Positions 16,188 to 23,997 of a stretch of 58,947 nt of DNA are shown in pieces; position 1 is the stretch's first letter; the number at the start of each line of letters is the position of its first letter. The stretch is from an uncultured Acetatifactor sp. (lineage in GTDB: Bacteria > Bacillota > Clostridia > Lachnospirales > Lachnospiraceae), in the NCBI GenBank assembly GCA_947627535.1, contig CANQWM010000005.1:1-58947 (forward strand). The letters are read 5' to 3'. The notes beneath the pieces were generated by a model that saw only the letters and a program-made list of their open reading frames with translations, was not told where the DNA came from and did no database searches. A program made the translations under genes and the position numbers.

Positions 16188-17804
16188 TTACGGCAGCAGC
16201 TGATAAAGCCTGATCTCATAACCTGCTGCCGCTCCTCGCATATATCGGTATACACTTCTCGCCGAATACCAGATATTCTGCAGTTCCAGGAAATGACAGC
16301 TTGGCATCTCCACCGGGTAGCACAGCACCATTGCATACTGTTCGTCCAGCTTCCGGTAAAAGTTTGCCACCCATCCGTATACGTCAGGGTCGGACTGCAG
16401 ATAAAGGTCGCGCTGTGCCGATGACGTCATGACAAACCTTGGGCCTCTGCCGTATTTATACCTGGCAGGATCTCCATTTTCAAATTCCGAAAACGCTCCG
16501 TAATATCCGCCCGGGTCTAAGGGCGTATTGCAGTCATATACAGTATTTTGAGCGGTTACATCTATCTCCGCAAATACATCCTGAAGAAGGATACGGCTAT
16601 CCGGCGCCAGAAACCTTCCGGAAACCGCTATCGCCCCGGCCAGCAGGCTGCATACAGGCAATAACAACAATACCGGATATTCGACCCATAAGACAAACGG
16701 TACTTTTTTCAGAAGCTTCTTTGAATCCTCCAGGATAGAAAAGACCCCAACCGCTCCGAATAAAAGCGCCGTCGCATATATGGGCAGTGAATAACGTTCC
16801 CAGTGGAGGCTCAACGTGGAAATGGGTATGATATATATTCCAAAAACGAACAGCATAAGCGTGAGCCTTACATTTTTAATAAAAGATTTTACGATTCCGT
16901 AAATGCTGCTCACCGTCAGCAGCAAACCTAAGTGAACCGCCGTATTTTTTGTATAGAAAAGCAGTGTTTCCCAGAAATTAAGACCGTCCGCTCCCAGATG
17001 GTATGGATGGTTTTGTGCTGCCATTGCCTCCAGGACAGTTCTAAGGTCAATCAGAAGGACAGGGGAAACAGCCAGCACACCCAGAAGCAAAAACAGGATT
17101 GCCAAAAATCCGTCTCTTATAATCCGGACAGGTTTTTTAATGTGGGTTATGCATACAGTAGCAGCAATGACCACGCATCCGTAAATTCCCGGGTATTTTT
17201 CACAGAAAGCCAGCGCCGTGAAGAAAGACATCCAAAACAGCCAGGACGCAGACGATTTTCTCTGGTAGCAAAGCGCTCCCCATAACACAGCCATCATGAA
17301 AAATAAAAGCGGCATATCCGGGGTAATATAATGGGAATGTTCTATGAATGACGGGAATACCGCAAAAAGCAAGGCTGCGAGCAGAGCCTGTTTTCTGCCC
17401 CAGAAAAGGCCGATCAGATATGCAAAAATAACCACCCCCACACCAAAAAGAGCGGCCAGAACACGGGACGCCGTTGTGAACAGGGCAAAATGTTCACTAT
17501 AGTTAAGCGCAAAATCATCCAGTCCCTGCGGTGCAAAATACAGTTCCTGTATGCCTATATACAAAAGAGTATTTAATTTAATTGAAACATGATTGGGCCT
17601 GTAGTAGTCATGCACTTCAAAGTCACGGTCCAGCGCGCACTGATAAGCCGGTTTAAAAATAAGCCATTCATCCGGATGAAGATTGTCATGCGGCATTCCC
17701 CATCCTGCCCCCACAACACGCAGGATCACTGCCAGGGTAAATATGAGAGCCAGCGTCAGGAAATAACAGCGAGCCTTTCTTTTTGGTGATACCGTCAAAT
17801 TCAT
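16188..17804 (-). CDS. GT-C family membrane glycosyltransferase (PMT_2-like)
   Basis: A 538-residue polytopic protein with an acidic HPDE motif (43-46) in the loop after the first membrane segment, the mark of GT-C transferases of the dolichyl-phosphate-mannose type. About eleven hydrophobic stretches are followed by a C-terminal soluble part of roughly 130 residues. The start codon lies one base after the stop of the preceding gene, whose last codons provide the GGAGGG ribosome-binding site, so translation is coupled. It is the last gene of the glycan locus. Expected role: transfer of a lipid-carried sugar on the outer side of the membrane; substrate unknown. Confidence 0.83.
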   Translation of the reverse strand: MNLTVSPKRKARCYFLTLALIFTLAVILRVVGAGWGMPHDNLHPDEWLIFKPAYQCALDRDFEVHDYYRPNHVSIKLNTLLYIGIQELYFAPQGLDDFALNYSEHFALFTTASRVLAALFGVGVVIFAYLIGLFWGRKQALLAALLFAVFPSFIEHSHYITPDMPLLFFMMAVLWGALCYQRKSSASWLFWMSFFTALAFCEKYPGIYGCVVIAATVCITHIKKPVRIIRDGFLAILFLLLGVLAVSPVLLIDLRTVLEAMAAQNHPYHLGADGLNFWETLLFYTKNTAVHLGLLLTVSSIYGIVKSFIKNVRLTLMLFVFGIYIIPISTLSLHWERYSLPIYATALLFGAVGVFSILEDSKKLLKKVPFVLWVEYPVLLLLPVCSLLAGAIAVSGRFLAPDSRILLQDVFAEIDVTAQNTVYDCNTPLDPGGYYGAFSEFENGDPARYKYGRGPRFVMTSSAQRDLYLQSDPDVYGWVANFYRKLDEQYAMVLCYPVEMPSCHFLELQNIWYSARSVYRYMRGAAAGYEIRLYQLLP

Positions 17805-17805
17805 A

Positions 17806-19488
17806 TTAATCTATCCCTCCTATACCGCCGGATGTACATTCACACCCGGCGTTTAATGTCTGCGGCTGCGTGTCCCCCCAGATAGCCAGAAAAGCGAGGG
17901 GCAGCATCAGATAAAGCGGCCATGAATAACGAAATGATGCTATTGGGGAAAGTATCATGATGCCATATTGTGCGATCATTGGCAGAAAAAGAGGCATCAC
18001 CTTCGTAAAAAAGCCACTTCTTTTCCATGCCAATGCCATCGCATAAAGCAGGAGCCAAAGCGCAAACCCGGGGACAAAAAACAGCCTCAAAACAGGAGTT
18101 TCCCGCCAGAAATCCGAACTGCAGACACTTTTGTAGTAACTTTTTATTATTTTTGAATCCCATATGCTTTTACGTTCCAGCGGCACCGCAAACTGCTCCG
18201 GCGCATAATTGTCATACATCACATAGGAATACCTGTAAAATCCGGGATACCAGTACCCCAGTGTATTAGATAAAAAGGCTACTGCATAATCTTTTGTAAA
18301 CTGCCTGCCAAGCTGCAGATAAAATTTCCAGAAGGCCGCCGGATCTTCATCATAATGCTCCGAATAGAAACAGCTTTTGGCAAAGTCTGCACAGAAGGGA
18401 TCATATGCACAGGGCTTACTGTCCATCCATTCCAGGTCATCAATATAGTATTTCATCCGTTCTGCCTGTCCGTCCGTCAGTTCATTTCCCTTTTTGACAG
18501 CGACATACTGAAGCTGCTGTATAGGTACGCTCAACGCCTCCCGCGTCTCGGTCTGGGCTATGCCCCATGCGTCAAAAACAGGACCGGTGTATATTTTATA
18601 CATAAAAGGCAGCAGCACAATCACCACTATCAGGGCAATATAGTTTTTTGCCTTCTTTATCTGAGATAACCTCATTATTAACAGCGCCGCAAAGCAGAAG
18701 ATATAAATATGGATACCATTATTTCTGAAAGCGCACATCAGGAAACTGATGACCGGAAAGAAAAATAAATTTCGCTTTCGCCGGAGATATTCCGACGGAT
18801 CCATTGCAATCTCAGCAAAATGACAGACAAACAATACAAGGAAGGCCGCATGCAGACTGTCTTTTACCATCGTTACGGACAGACATGCGTTTGTGAACCA
18901 TCCGGCCGAAAGCAGAGCCGTGGCCGCGATTACCGGAAACGGAACCTTCTTTTTCTTCAGCAAAAGAACCAGACGGGCAAGGGCATAACTCAAAAGCATC
19001 ATCTGAAACAGCGACAGCAGACCGATCCCGGCCTCATAACTGGAAAACATAGAGACCCCCAATTTCATGAAAAGCCGGATAAGCCAGGTGTGCAAAACAG
19101 GATGATGATTATTCGTGATTCCGTTTATCGCGCTGTCAACCTGCGATATCATGTCATACGACAAAACACCTGGATACAGGATGAGATAAGCAGGTATCCA
19201 TGATGCGAAAATAAAAGCCCAGACGATCAGGAAAAAACCGCGGTTTCCAATTCTGTCAATACGTCTGGTTCCATCTCCGTCCTTTTTTTGCAAACGAAGC
19301 CGCGGTATCATGGAAAAAACAAAATAATTAATCGCAAAACAAAACAGAAGACACGCGATAAAAGAAAATATCCGATGCCAATCAAATTTCAGCTCTCGTT
19401 CTGCTATCACGGGGCCTGCTATCATATCAGCGGTACTGTATAACAAAGCGAGAGCAGCCGCAAAAAATATTTTCGTCCGTTTCGTCAT
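17806..19488 (-). CDS. Large polytopic membrane protein, DUF6020-like
   Basis: A 560-residue protein with about twelve hydrophobic segments, resembling the uncharacterised DUF6020 family. Recognisable family stretches are YPGVLSYDMISQ (105-116) and NNHHPVLHTW (126-135) in the first long outer loop. An acidic residue and paired histidines sit where GT-C enzymes keep their catalytic loop. A large soluble insertion (about 310-440) precedes the last membrane helices. It has its own strong promoter at 19552-19580 and is coupled to the downstream GT-C gene. I infer a GT-C-like transferase or polymer-handling role, but no activity is established. Confidence 0.75.
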   Translation of the reverse strand: MTKRTKIFFAAALALLYSTADMIAGPVIAERELKFDWHRIFSFIACLLFCFAINYFVFSMIPRLRLQKKDGDGTRRIDRIGNRGFFLIVWAFIFASWIPAYLILYPGVLSYDMISQVDSAINGITNNHHPVLHTWLIRLFMKLGVSMFSSYEAGIGLLSLFQMMLLSYALARLVLLLKKKKVPFPVIAATALLSAGWFTNACLSVTMVKDSLHAAFLVLFVCHFAEIAMDPSEYLRRKRNLFFFPVISFLMCAFRNNGIHIYIFCFAALLIMRLSQIKKAKNYIALIVVIVLLPFMYKIYTGPVFDAWGIAQTETREALSVPIQQLQYVAVKKGNELTDGQAERMKYYIDDLEWMDSKPCAYDPFCADFAKSCFYSEHYDEDPAAFWKFYLQLGRQFTKDYAVAFLSNTLGYWYPGFYRYSYVMYDNYAPEQFAVPLERKSIWDSKIIKSYYKSVCSSDFWRETPVLRLFFVPGFALWLLLYAMALAWKRSGFFTKVMPLFLPMIAQYGIMILSPIASFRYSWPLYLMLPLAFLAIWGDTQPQTLNAGCECTSGGIGGID

Positions 19489-19551
19489 GTCCGTTCTCCA
19501 CGTTGCAGCCTGATATCTGGCTGTAACCGAAAATCTGTTAATAACATATCA

Positions 19552-19580
19552 AGCATAAGGCACCGAAAACCGAAAGTCAA
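19552..19580 (-). promoter_or_regulatory. Promoter of the DUF6020/GT-C pair
   Basis: TTGACT, 17 bp, then TATGCT on the minus strand. It lies in the 220-bp gap after the aminotransferase, so the last two genes of the locus can be expressed on their own. Nothing else is recognisable in the gap. Confidence 0.78.
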
Positions 19581-19708
19581 GCGAAAAAACCGGCCCCGTT
19601 TCTCACGTCAAAAACAATGCTCTATACATCCAATACAACCACTATTATTCTATTATCCACACGCCCTCCCCGGACCGTTCTAATTTGTTACAACCGTATG
19701 CACCTTGC

Positions 19709-20815
19709 TCAGGTTCTGTACGCATTACAAAGCTCAATAACCCTGGCGATTTCCTCCTCCCGCATTTCTGGGAAAAGCGGCAATGTCACACAGTGGGCAG
19801 AAAGCCTCTCGGCGTTGGGACAATCTCCCCTCCGATAGCCCAGGCCCGCATATGCCTTCTGCAGATGGCAGGGAACAGGATAATGCAGATTGCACTCTAC
19901 CTCCGCCTCTTTCATATATTTTACAAAGTCGTCCCTATCGGGCACCTGGATCACAAACAGATGAAATACCGTCTCCGTATTCTCAGGATGTGCCTGCATA
20001 GTGATTAACGGATTCCTAATCTCCTCCTGATATCTTCTCCCGATCTCCTGTCTGCGCTTTGTCCATTCCGGCAGAAATCTCAGACTCACAGAGAGTATCG
20101 CTCCCTGTATTCCCTCCATACGATAATTATAGCCGATTTCCTCGTGATAGTACCGAACGTTGCTCCCCTGATTCTTCAACCGGGTCATATGACGATAATA
20201 CTCTTCACTGTCACAGGTAATACTTCCGCCTTCGCCGAAGGCGTAAAGATTCTTACCTGGATAAAAGCTGAAGCACCCAATCTGCCCCAGGCTTCCAACA
20301 TTTTTCCCTTCATATTTTGCTCCGTGCGCCTGTGCACAGTCCTCCACTACAAACAGCCCATGCCTGTCCGCGATCTTTTTCACGCTGTTAAAATCAAAGG
20401 GCTGTCCGTAAAGATGCACTCCGATGATTCCTTTCGTCCGGGAAGTGATTTTTTCCTCCAGCCGGGTGGAATCTATCTCCCAGGTATCCGTCGTACAATC
20501 CACAAATACAGGGGTTGCTCCTGTATAGCTTACTCCCCAGGCCGTAGCGATATAGGTATTGGCGGGGACGATAACCTCGTCTCCTTCGCCCACGCCCAAA
20601 GCAAGCATGGCTAAATGCAGTGCGGAGGTTCCATTATTCACACCACAGGCATATCGGGTGCCTACATACCGTGCAAACTGCTCGTCAAACCGATCCGCAT
20701 ATTTCCCGCCGGAAAAGGCGGTCTCCCTGCATACCTGCTCGATGGCTTCCCGATACACCGCCGCATGACGTTCATAATCTCTTGCAAGATCAATCCTCTT
20801 AATAGGTCCTCTCAT
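19709..20815 (-). CDS. DegT/DnrJ/EryC1/StrS-family sugar aminotransferase
   Basis: A PLP-dependent enzyme of 368 residues that typically converts a nucleotide-linked keto-sugar into an amino-sugar. The Schiff-base lysine is present (Lys188 in SFYPGKNLYAFGEGG). The VVEDCAQAHGA stretch (Asp159 region) binds the cofactor, and NNGTSALHLAM and the VPANTYIATA segment complete the family pattern. The start at 20815 is preceded by GGAAAGGGA; 17 further upstream codons are open but unlikely to be used. It is placed 20 bp after a GT2 gene. Sequence cannot tell the sugar or whether it acts at C3 or C4. No dehydratase for the keto-sugar is in the window. Confidence 0.9.
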   Translation of the reverse strand: MRGPIKRIDLARDYERHAAVYREAIEQVCRETAFSGGKYADRFDEQFARYVGTRYACGVNNGTSALHLAMLALGVGEGDEVIVPANTYIATAWGVSYTGATPVFVDCTTDTWEIDSTRLEEKITSRTKGIIGVHLYGQPFDFNSVKKIADRHGLFVVEDCAQAHGAKYEGKNVGSLGQIGCFSFYPGKNLYAFGEGGSITCDSEEYYRHMTRLKNQGSNVRYYHEEIGYNYRMEGIQGAILSVSLRFLPEWTKRRQEIGRRYQEEIRNPLITMQAHPENTETVFHLFVIQVPDRDDFVKYMKEAEVECNLHYPVPCHLQKAYAGLGYRRGDCPNAERLSAHCVTLPLFPEMREEEIARVIELCNAYRT

Positions 20816-20835
20816 TCTTTCCCTTTCCAAAATAA

Positions 20836-21561
20836 TCACTGATCTTTCCTGAAATGAAATTCCCAAAAAAGCCTTGCGATCTGTACTATATAGCTGCAGC
20901 TTGTCCGAAATATATTCACCGTAGTGTTATAATCCTCCTGCCACTCCACAGGGTAGTCCAGTATCCTCACGCTATCCCGCTCCGCCCGCAGCAAAAACTC
21001 GATCATATAAAACCACCCGTTATCCTGACTGCACTTTTTTATTAAAGAAAATGCCGTCTGCCTTCTGACAAAGGTAAATCCACAGATAGCATCCGTAGAC
21101 TTCATTCCCAAAAAAAGTTTTAATAAAATCAACAGTCCTCTGGATGTAATCCGACGATACCATTTTCTGCCTCTGGTATTGGATTCTCTGGCAAACCGGC
21201 TCCCATTAATATATTCCACCTCAGGAACTGTCTGAAAAATATGTATCGCCTCACCCAGATGTTTAATGTCAGTGGAAAGATCAATATCCATATAACCCAC
21301 GATTTCTCCGCGGCTCAACTCCACCCCTCTGCGAAAGGCCGCCCCGACTCCCCGAATCTCAATGCGCTCATATTTTACAGCGGGATATTTAACACAAAGG
21401 CTGCCTGCAATCTCCGGTGTCTCATCCTCAGAACCGTTATCTATAATAATAATCTCATAGTCGTGGAAATCAATTCTATTCAAGTATTCCACCGTTCGGG
21501 TAACTCCCGGCTCCAGTCTCAGCCGTTCATTCAGCACAGGGAAAAGGATCGTCATCATCAT
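20836..21561 (-). CDS. GT2 glycosyltransferase, dolichyl-phosphate mannose synthase-like, soluble
   Basis: A 241-residue GT-A fold enzyme. The N-terminus TILFPVLNE, the IIIIDNGSEDET nucleotide-binding stretch and the DxD-type motif (Asp92-x-Asp94 in YMDIDLSTD) are all present, as is a late QEDYNTTVN segment in place of the usual loop. No transmembrane helix follows, so the protein is probably peripheral on the inner membrane face. The start overlaps the upstream gene by 4 bp (ATGA), and its own ribosome-binding site is weak, indicating coupled translation. Family role: transfer of a sugar from a nucleotide donor to polyprenyl phosphate, supplying GT-C enzymes. Confidence 0.87.
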   Translation of the reverse strand: MMMTILFPVLNERLRLEPGVTRTVEYLNRIDFHDYEIIIIDNGSEDETPEIAGSLCVKYPAVKYERIEIRGVGAAFRRGVELSRGEIVGYMDIDLSTDIKHLGEAIHIFQTVPEVEYINGSRFARESNTRGRKWYRRITSRGLLILLKLFLGMKSTDAICGFTFVRRQTAFSLIKKCSQDNGWFYMIEFLLRAERDSVRILDYPVEWQEDYNTTVNIFRTSCSYIVQIARLFWEFHFRKDQ

Positions 21562-22505
21562 TTTGTCAGCTTTTCCACTCCTTCCACCACATAGCGCTGT
21601 CTTTTAAAGCTCAAATTAAGTATAATAGATAAGTATTTGAAGATCAGAGTAAGCAGAAGAGAGATCATAAAAAAACCAATACTCATTAAAGTCATCAACG
21701 ACATCCACCCCTCAACCGGCCTCACACTGCTGAAAACAGAATAAATAATCCAGCCGAACATCGTTAACAAAAAAATAAACATCACCGCGCTTACCAGCAT
21801 AGAAAACTTTTCCAAAACGTTTGTGAAAATAACCAGCGTGTCCATGGCAAGGCCTATTCTGCTGCCTCTCTCTTCACGATTCCTGCCTTTTCTGACCATA
21901 GCTTTGTTGTCATATACAATCGAATCCGTTTTCAGACCACAGTTTACATACATCGCCTTGCGGTAAGGAACATAAGTATTCATTTGACTCACCCGGTTCA
22001 CCGCTCTTCTGGAAACAATGCGGAACCGTTCCGGATGTATGCTTCGGTTGAAATGACAACTCCAGTTGTAAAGTGTGTAAAAAATCTGAGAAGTCAGAGG
22101 AACATGTCTCGGCACCGCCGCCACAATATCATACCCTTCCAAAGAATGCCTATAGATATGCATTATCAGATTCTTATCAAAATCCAATCTGCAACAGTCA
22201 AACTCAAACAGAAAATCTCCCACCGCCAGATCGCACCCCGCATTCATCGCGGTCTCCACTCCCTGATAAAAGCTCAGGTTCACCAGGCTTACCGACTTCA
22301 TATCAACGGACTGCTCCAGATAGGAACGGATCTTCTCTATCGTATCATCCGTACAGGCATCGTTGACCAGTACAATCTCGTATTGTTCAAAATTCTCCTG
22401 CATCACGCCGCATATCCCTTGCAGAAACTCCGTCACGGTATCCCCATCATTGTGTAGATACAGGACACAGGAGACAAAGTTCTTTTCTTTATTGTCTTGC
22501 TGCAT
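21558..22505 (-). CDS. GT2 glycosyltransferase with two C-terminal membrane helices (GtrB/ArnC-like)
   Basis: A 315-residue protein: a GT-A domain (about 10-225) followed by two hydrophobic helices (about 238-262 and 275-302). This is the architecture of ArnC and GtrB, which load sugars onto undecaprenyl phosphate. The VLVNDACTDDT stretch (46-55) is canonical. The usual DxD is altered: the equivalent region reads EFDCCRLDFD (101-110), with two cysteines. Activity may therefore differ from the norm. GGAGGTG lies seven bases before the ATG. It sits between the FAD oxidoreductase and the soluble GT2 within one operon. Confidence 0.85.
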   Translation of the reverse strand: MQQDNKEKNFVSCVLYLHNDGDTVTEFLQGICGVMQENFEQYEIVLVNDACTDDTIEKIRSYLEQSVDMKSVSLVNLSFYQGVETAMNAGCDLAVGDFLFEFDCCRLDFDKNLIMHIYRHSLEGYDIVAAVPRHVPLTSQIFYTLYNWSCHFNRSIHPERFRIVSRRAVNRVSQMNTYVPYRKAMYVNCGLKTDSIVYDNKAMVRKGRNREERGSRIGLAMDTLVIFTNVLEKFSMLVSAVMFIFLLTMFGWIIYSVFSSVRPVEGWMSLMTLMSIGFFMISLLLTLIFKYLSIILNLSFKRQRYVVEGVEKLTK

Positions 22506-22554
22506 TTCGTCTCACCTCCATCAGCATACTTATCCTGCCTTTATACTGCCTTCT

Positions 22555-23700
22555 TCAGTCCAGATAATCATCCAGATCATACACCGTGTTAATCTTCCCG
22601 GACAACACGCTGAAAAAGGATGTCCTTGTCTCGTCCTCCGGCTCCAGCCTTTTGATAACTGTGGGCCTGGAGTCGTCAATCTCGGACGCTTTTAAAACCG
22701 GCTTCATGGAAAAAAGCGACTTTTCATAAGAAAAGGTATATTCCTCCCTCATATATTTGCGCGCCAATGCCGACATATACTCCCACGCGCTCTCCGGTTT
22801 CGCGACACAATTATTACAGTTGCCCAGCCAGGCACCGTTGCAAAGTCCCTCTTTTTCACATTCAAATTTCGGCGCTGTCTCATAACAGATCTTGTGGGGC
22901 GTGAATGTCACCGACGTCAACGAATGCAGACCTGTTTCTCCAAAGGGCATAATGGAAAAAAAGGGCCCATCCATCACCGTTATCCCGATATTTTTTAAGT
23001 GCTCACCCGTATTGCACAGAATGATCTCGCAAAGCTCATACTTTAAGTCGAACTCCTGGGTGTCGATCCCCTCCACCTTCCGAAGCACCTCATTCACAGA
23101 AGCATAGGTCGCATTCAGAACAAAAGGTGCCGCATAAACCTCTTCCCTTCCCTGATACATGGCATAGATCTCATAGTAGTCGCTTTTTTTGACGATTCGG
23201 GTAATCTCCCTTTCACACAAGACATTCACATGCTTAAGTTCCGCTATCTCTGCCATCAGATAATCGCAAAGAATATGCGCGTCATAAGTGTATTCCTCCG
23301 TCAAAAAAGCACCGTCGCACAGCCCCGTCTGAAAATACTGCTCTATCGGCAGATCCATGCAGGAAATCCCTGCGCTTCTGCAGAACTTCCGAAATTCCTT
23401 CGCATCCGTCCAGGAAAAGTGTTTGGAAGTCGCATAGATCTGCTGAAAGCGGCGGTGGATACAAAAAGCGTAATCTTCCAAAAAGCGCCTGAAATATCCT
23501 GCGGACTTCATCGCCGTAAAAAGAGATCTGGGATAATGGTAACCCGCATGTACTCTCGCCTGATTAATATACGTAGCCCTGGTAAAGGGAGCTGGCTCTA
23601 TCTCCAGCACAGTGACAGTCTGCCCTTTTTTTCCACAGTGAAGCGCCGAATACAGGCCATAAAATCCCGCGCCAATGATCAATTTATCACTTCTGTTCAC
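22555..23700 (-). CDS. FAD-dependent oxidoreductase (DAO/amino-oxidase fold)
   Basis: A roughly 381-residue flavoprotein with an N-terminal FAD motif (IIGAGFYGLYSALH, residues 11-24 of the longer reading) and a following ARVHAGYHYPRS segment. The GTG at 23700 has AAGGA eight bases upstream and is preferred to the ATG three codons earlier, which has no spacing. A cysteine cluster (Cys284, 290, 298, 301 in the longer numbering) near the substrate domain could hold a metal or Fe-S centre; this is unusual for the fold. It opens the operon of GT2 and aminotransferase genes, so oxidation of a sugar or lipid intermediate is plausible but unproven. Confidence 0.78.
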   Translation of the reverse strand: MNRSDKLIIGAGFYGLYSALHCGKKGQTVTVLEIEPAPFTRATYINQARVHAGYHYPRSLFTAMKSAGYFRRFLEDYAFCIHRRFQQIYATSKHFSWTDAKEFRKFCRSAGISCMDLPIEQYFQTGLCDGAFLTEEYTYDAHILCDYLMAEIAELKHVNVLCEREITRIVKKSDYYEIYAMYQGREEVYAAPFVLNATYASVNEVLRKVEGIDTQEFDLKYELCEIILCNTGEHLKNIGITVMDGPFFSIMPFGETGLHSLTSVTFTPHKICYETAPKFECEKEGLCNGAWLGNCNNCVAKPESAWEYMSALARKYMREEYTFSYEKSLFSMKPVLKASEIDDSRPTVIKRLEPEDETRTSFFSVLSGKINTVYDLDDYLD

Positions 23701-23907
23701 TTGACCCATCCTTCAGATATCCGGCCCTTTTCTCTCCCTGTCCTGACCCCGATGGATGCGTACACGCCGTTTACAGGGTCCCGGCCCTATCATTCCATCG
23801 GTCCTTCGACGTACATCATACCAAAAGTCCATCTTCTCAATACCACAAGGTCTCTGACAGAGATATATTTTTTAATTTAGCCTTCTTTATTTTCCAAATC
23901 ATCTATC

Positions 23908-23936
23908 ATCTTAGCATATTGCAAAAAGACTGTAAA
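23908..23936 (-). promoter_or_regulatory. Promoter of the FAD-GT2-GT2-aminotransferase operon
   Basis: TTTACA, 17 bp, then TGC-TAAGAT (extended -10) on the minus strand. The predicted leader is about 195 nt long, with no recognised riboswitch. The 288-bp gap before the ABC gene holds nothing else I can identify. Confidence 0.7.
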
Positions 23937-23997
23937 GAAAAACGCTCCCCGGCTTTTGTTTCGTTTTCTGGGTCTGAAATAGAACCGCTTCCGTTTC

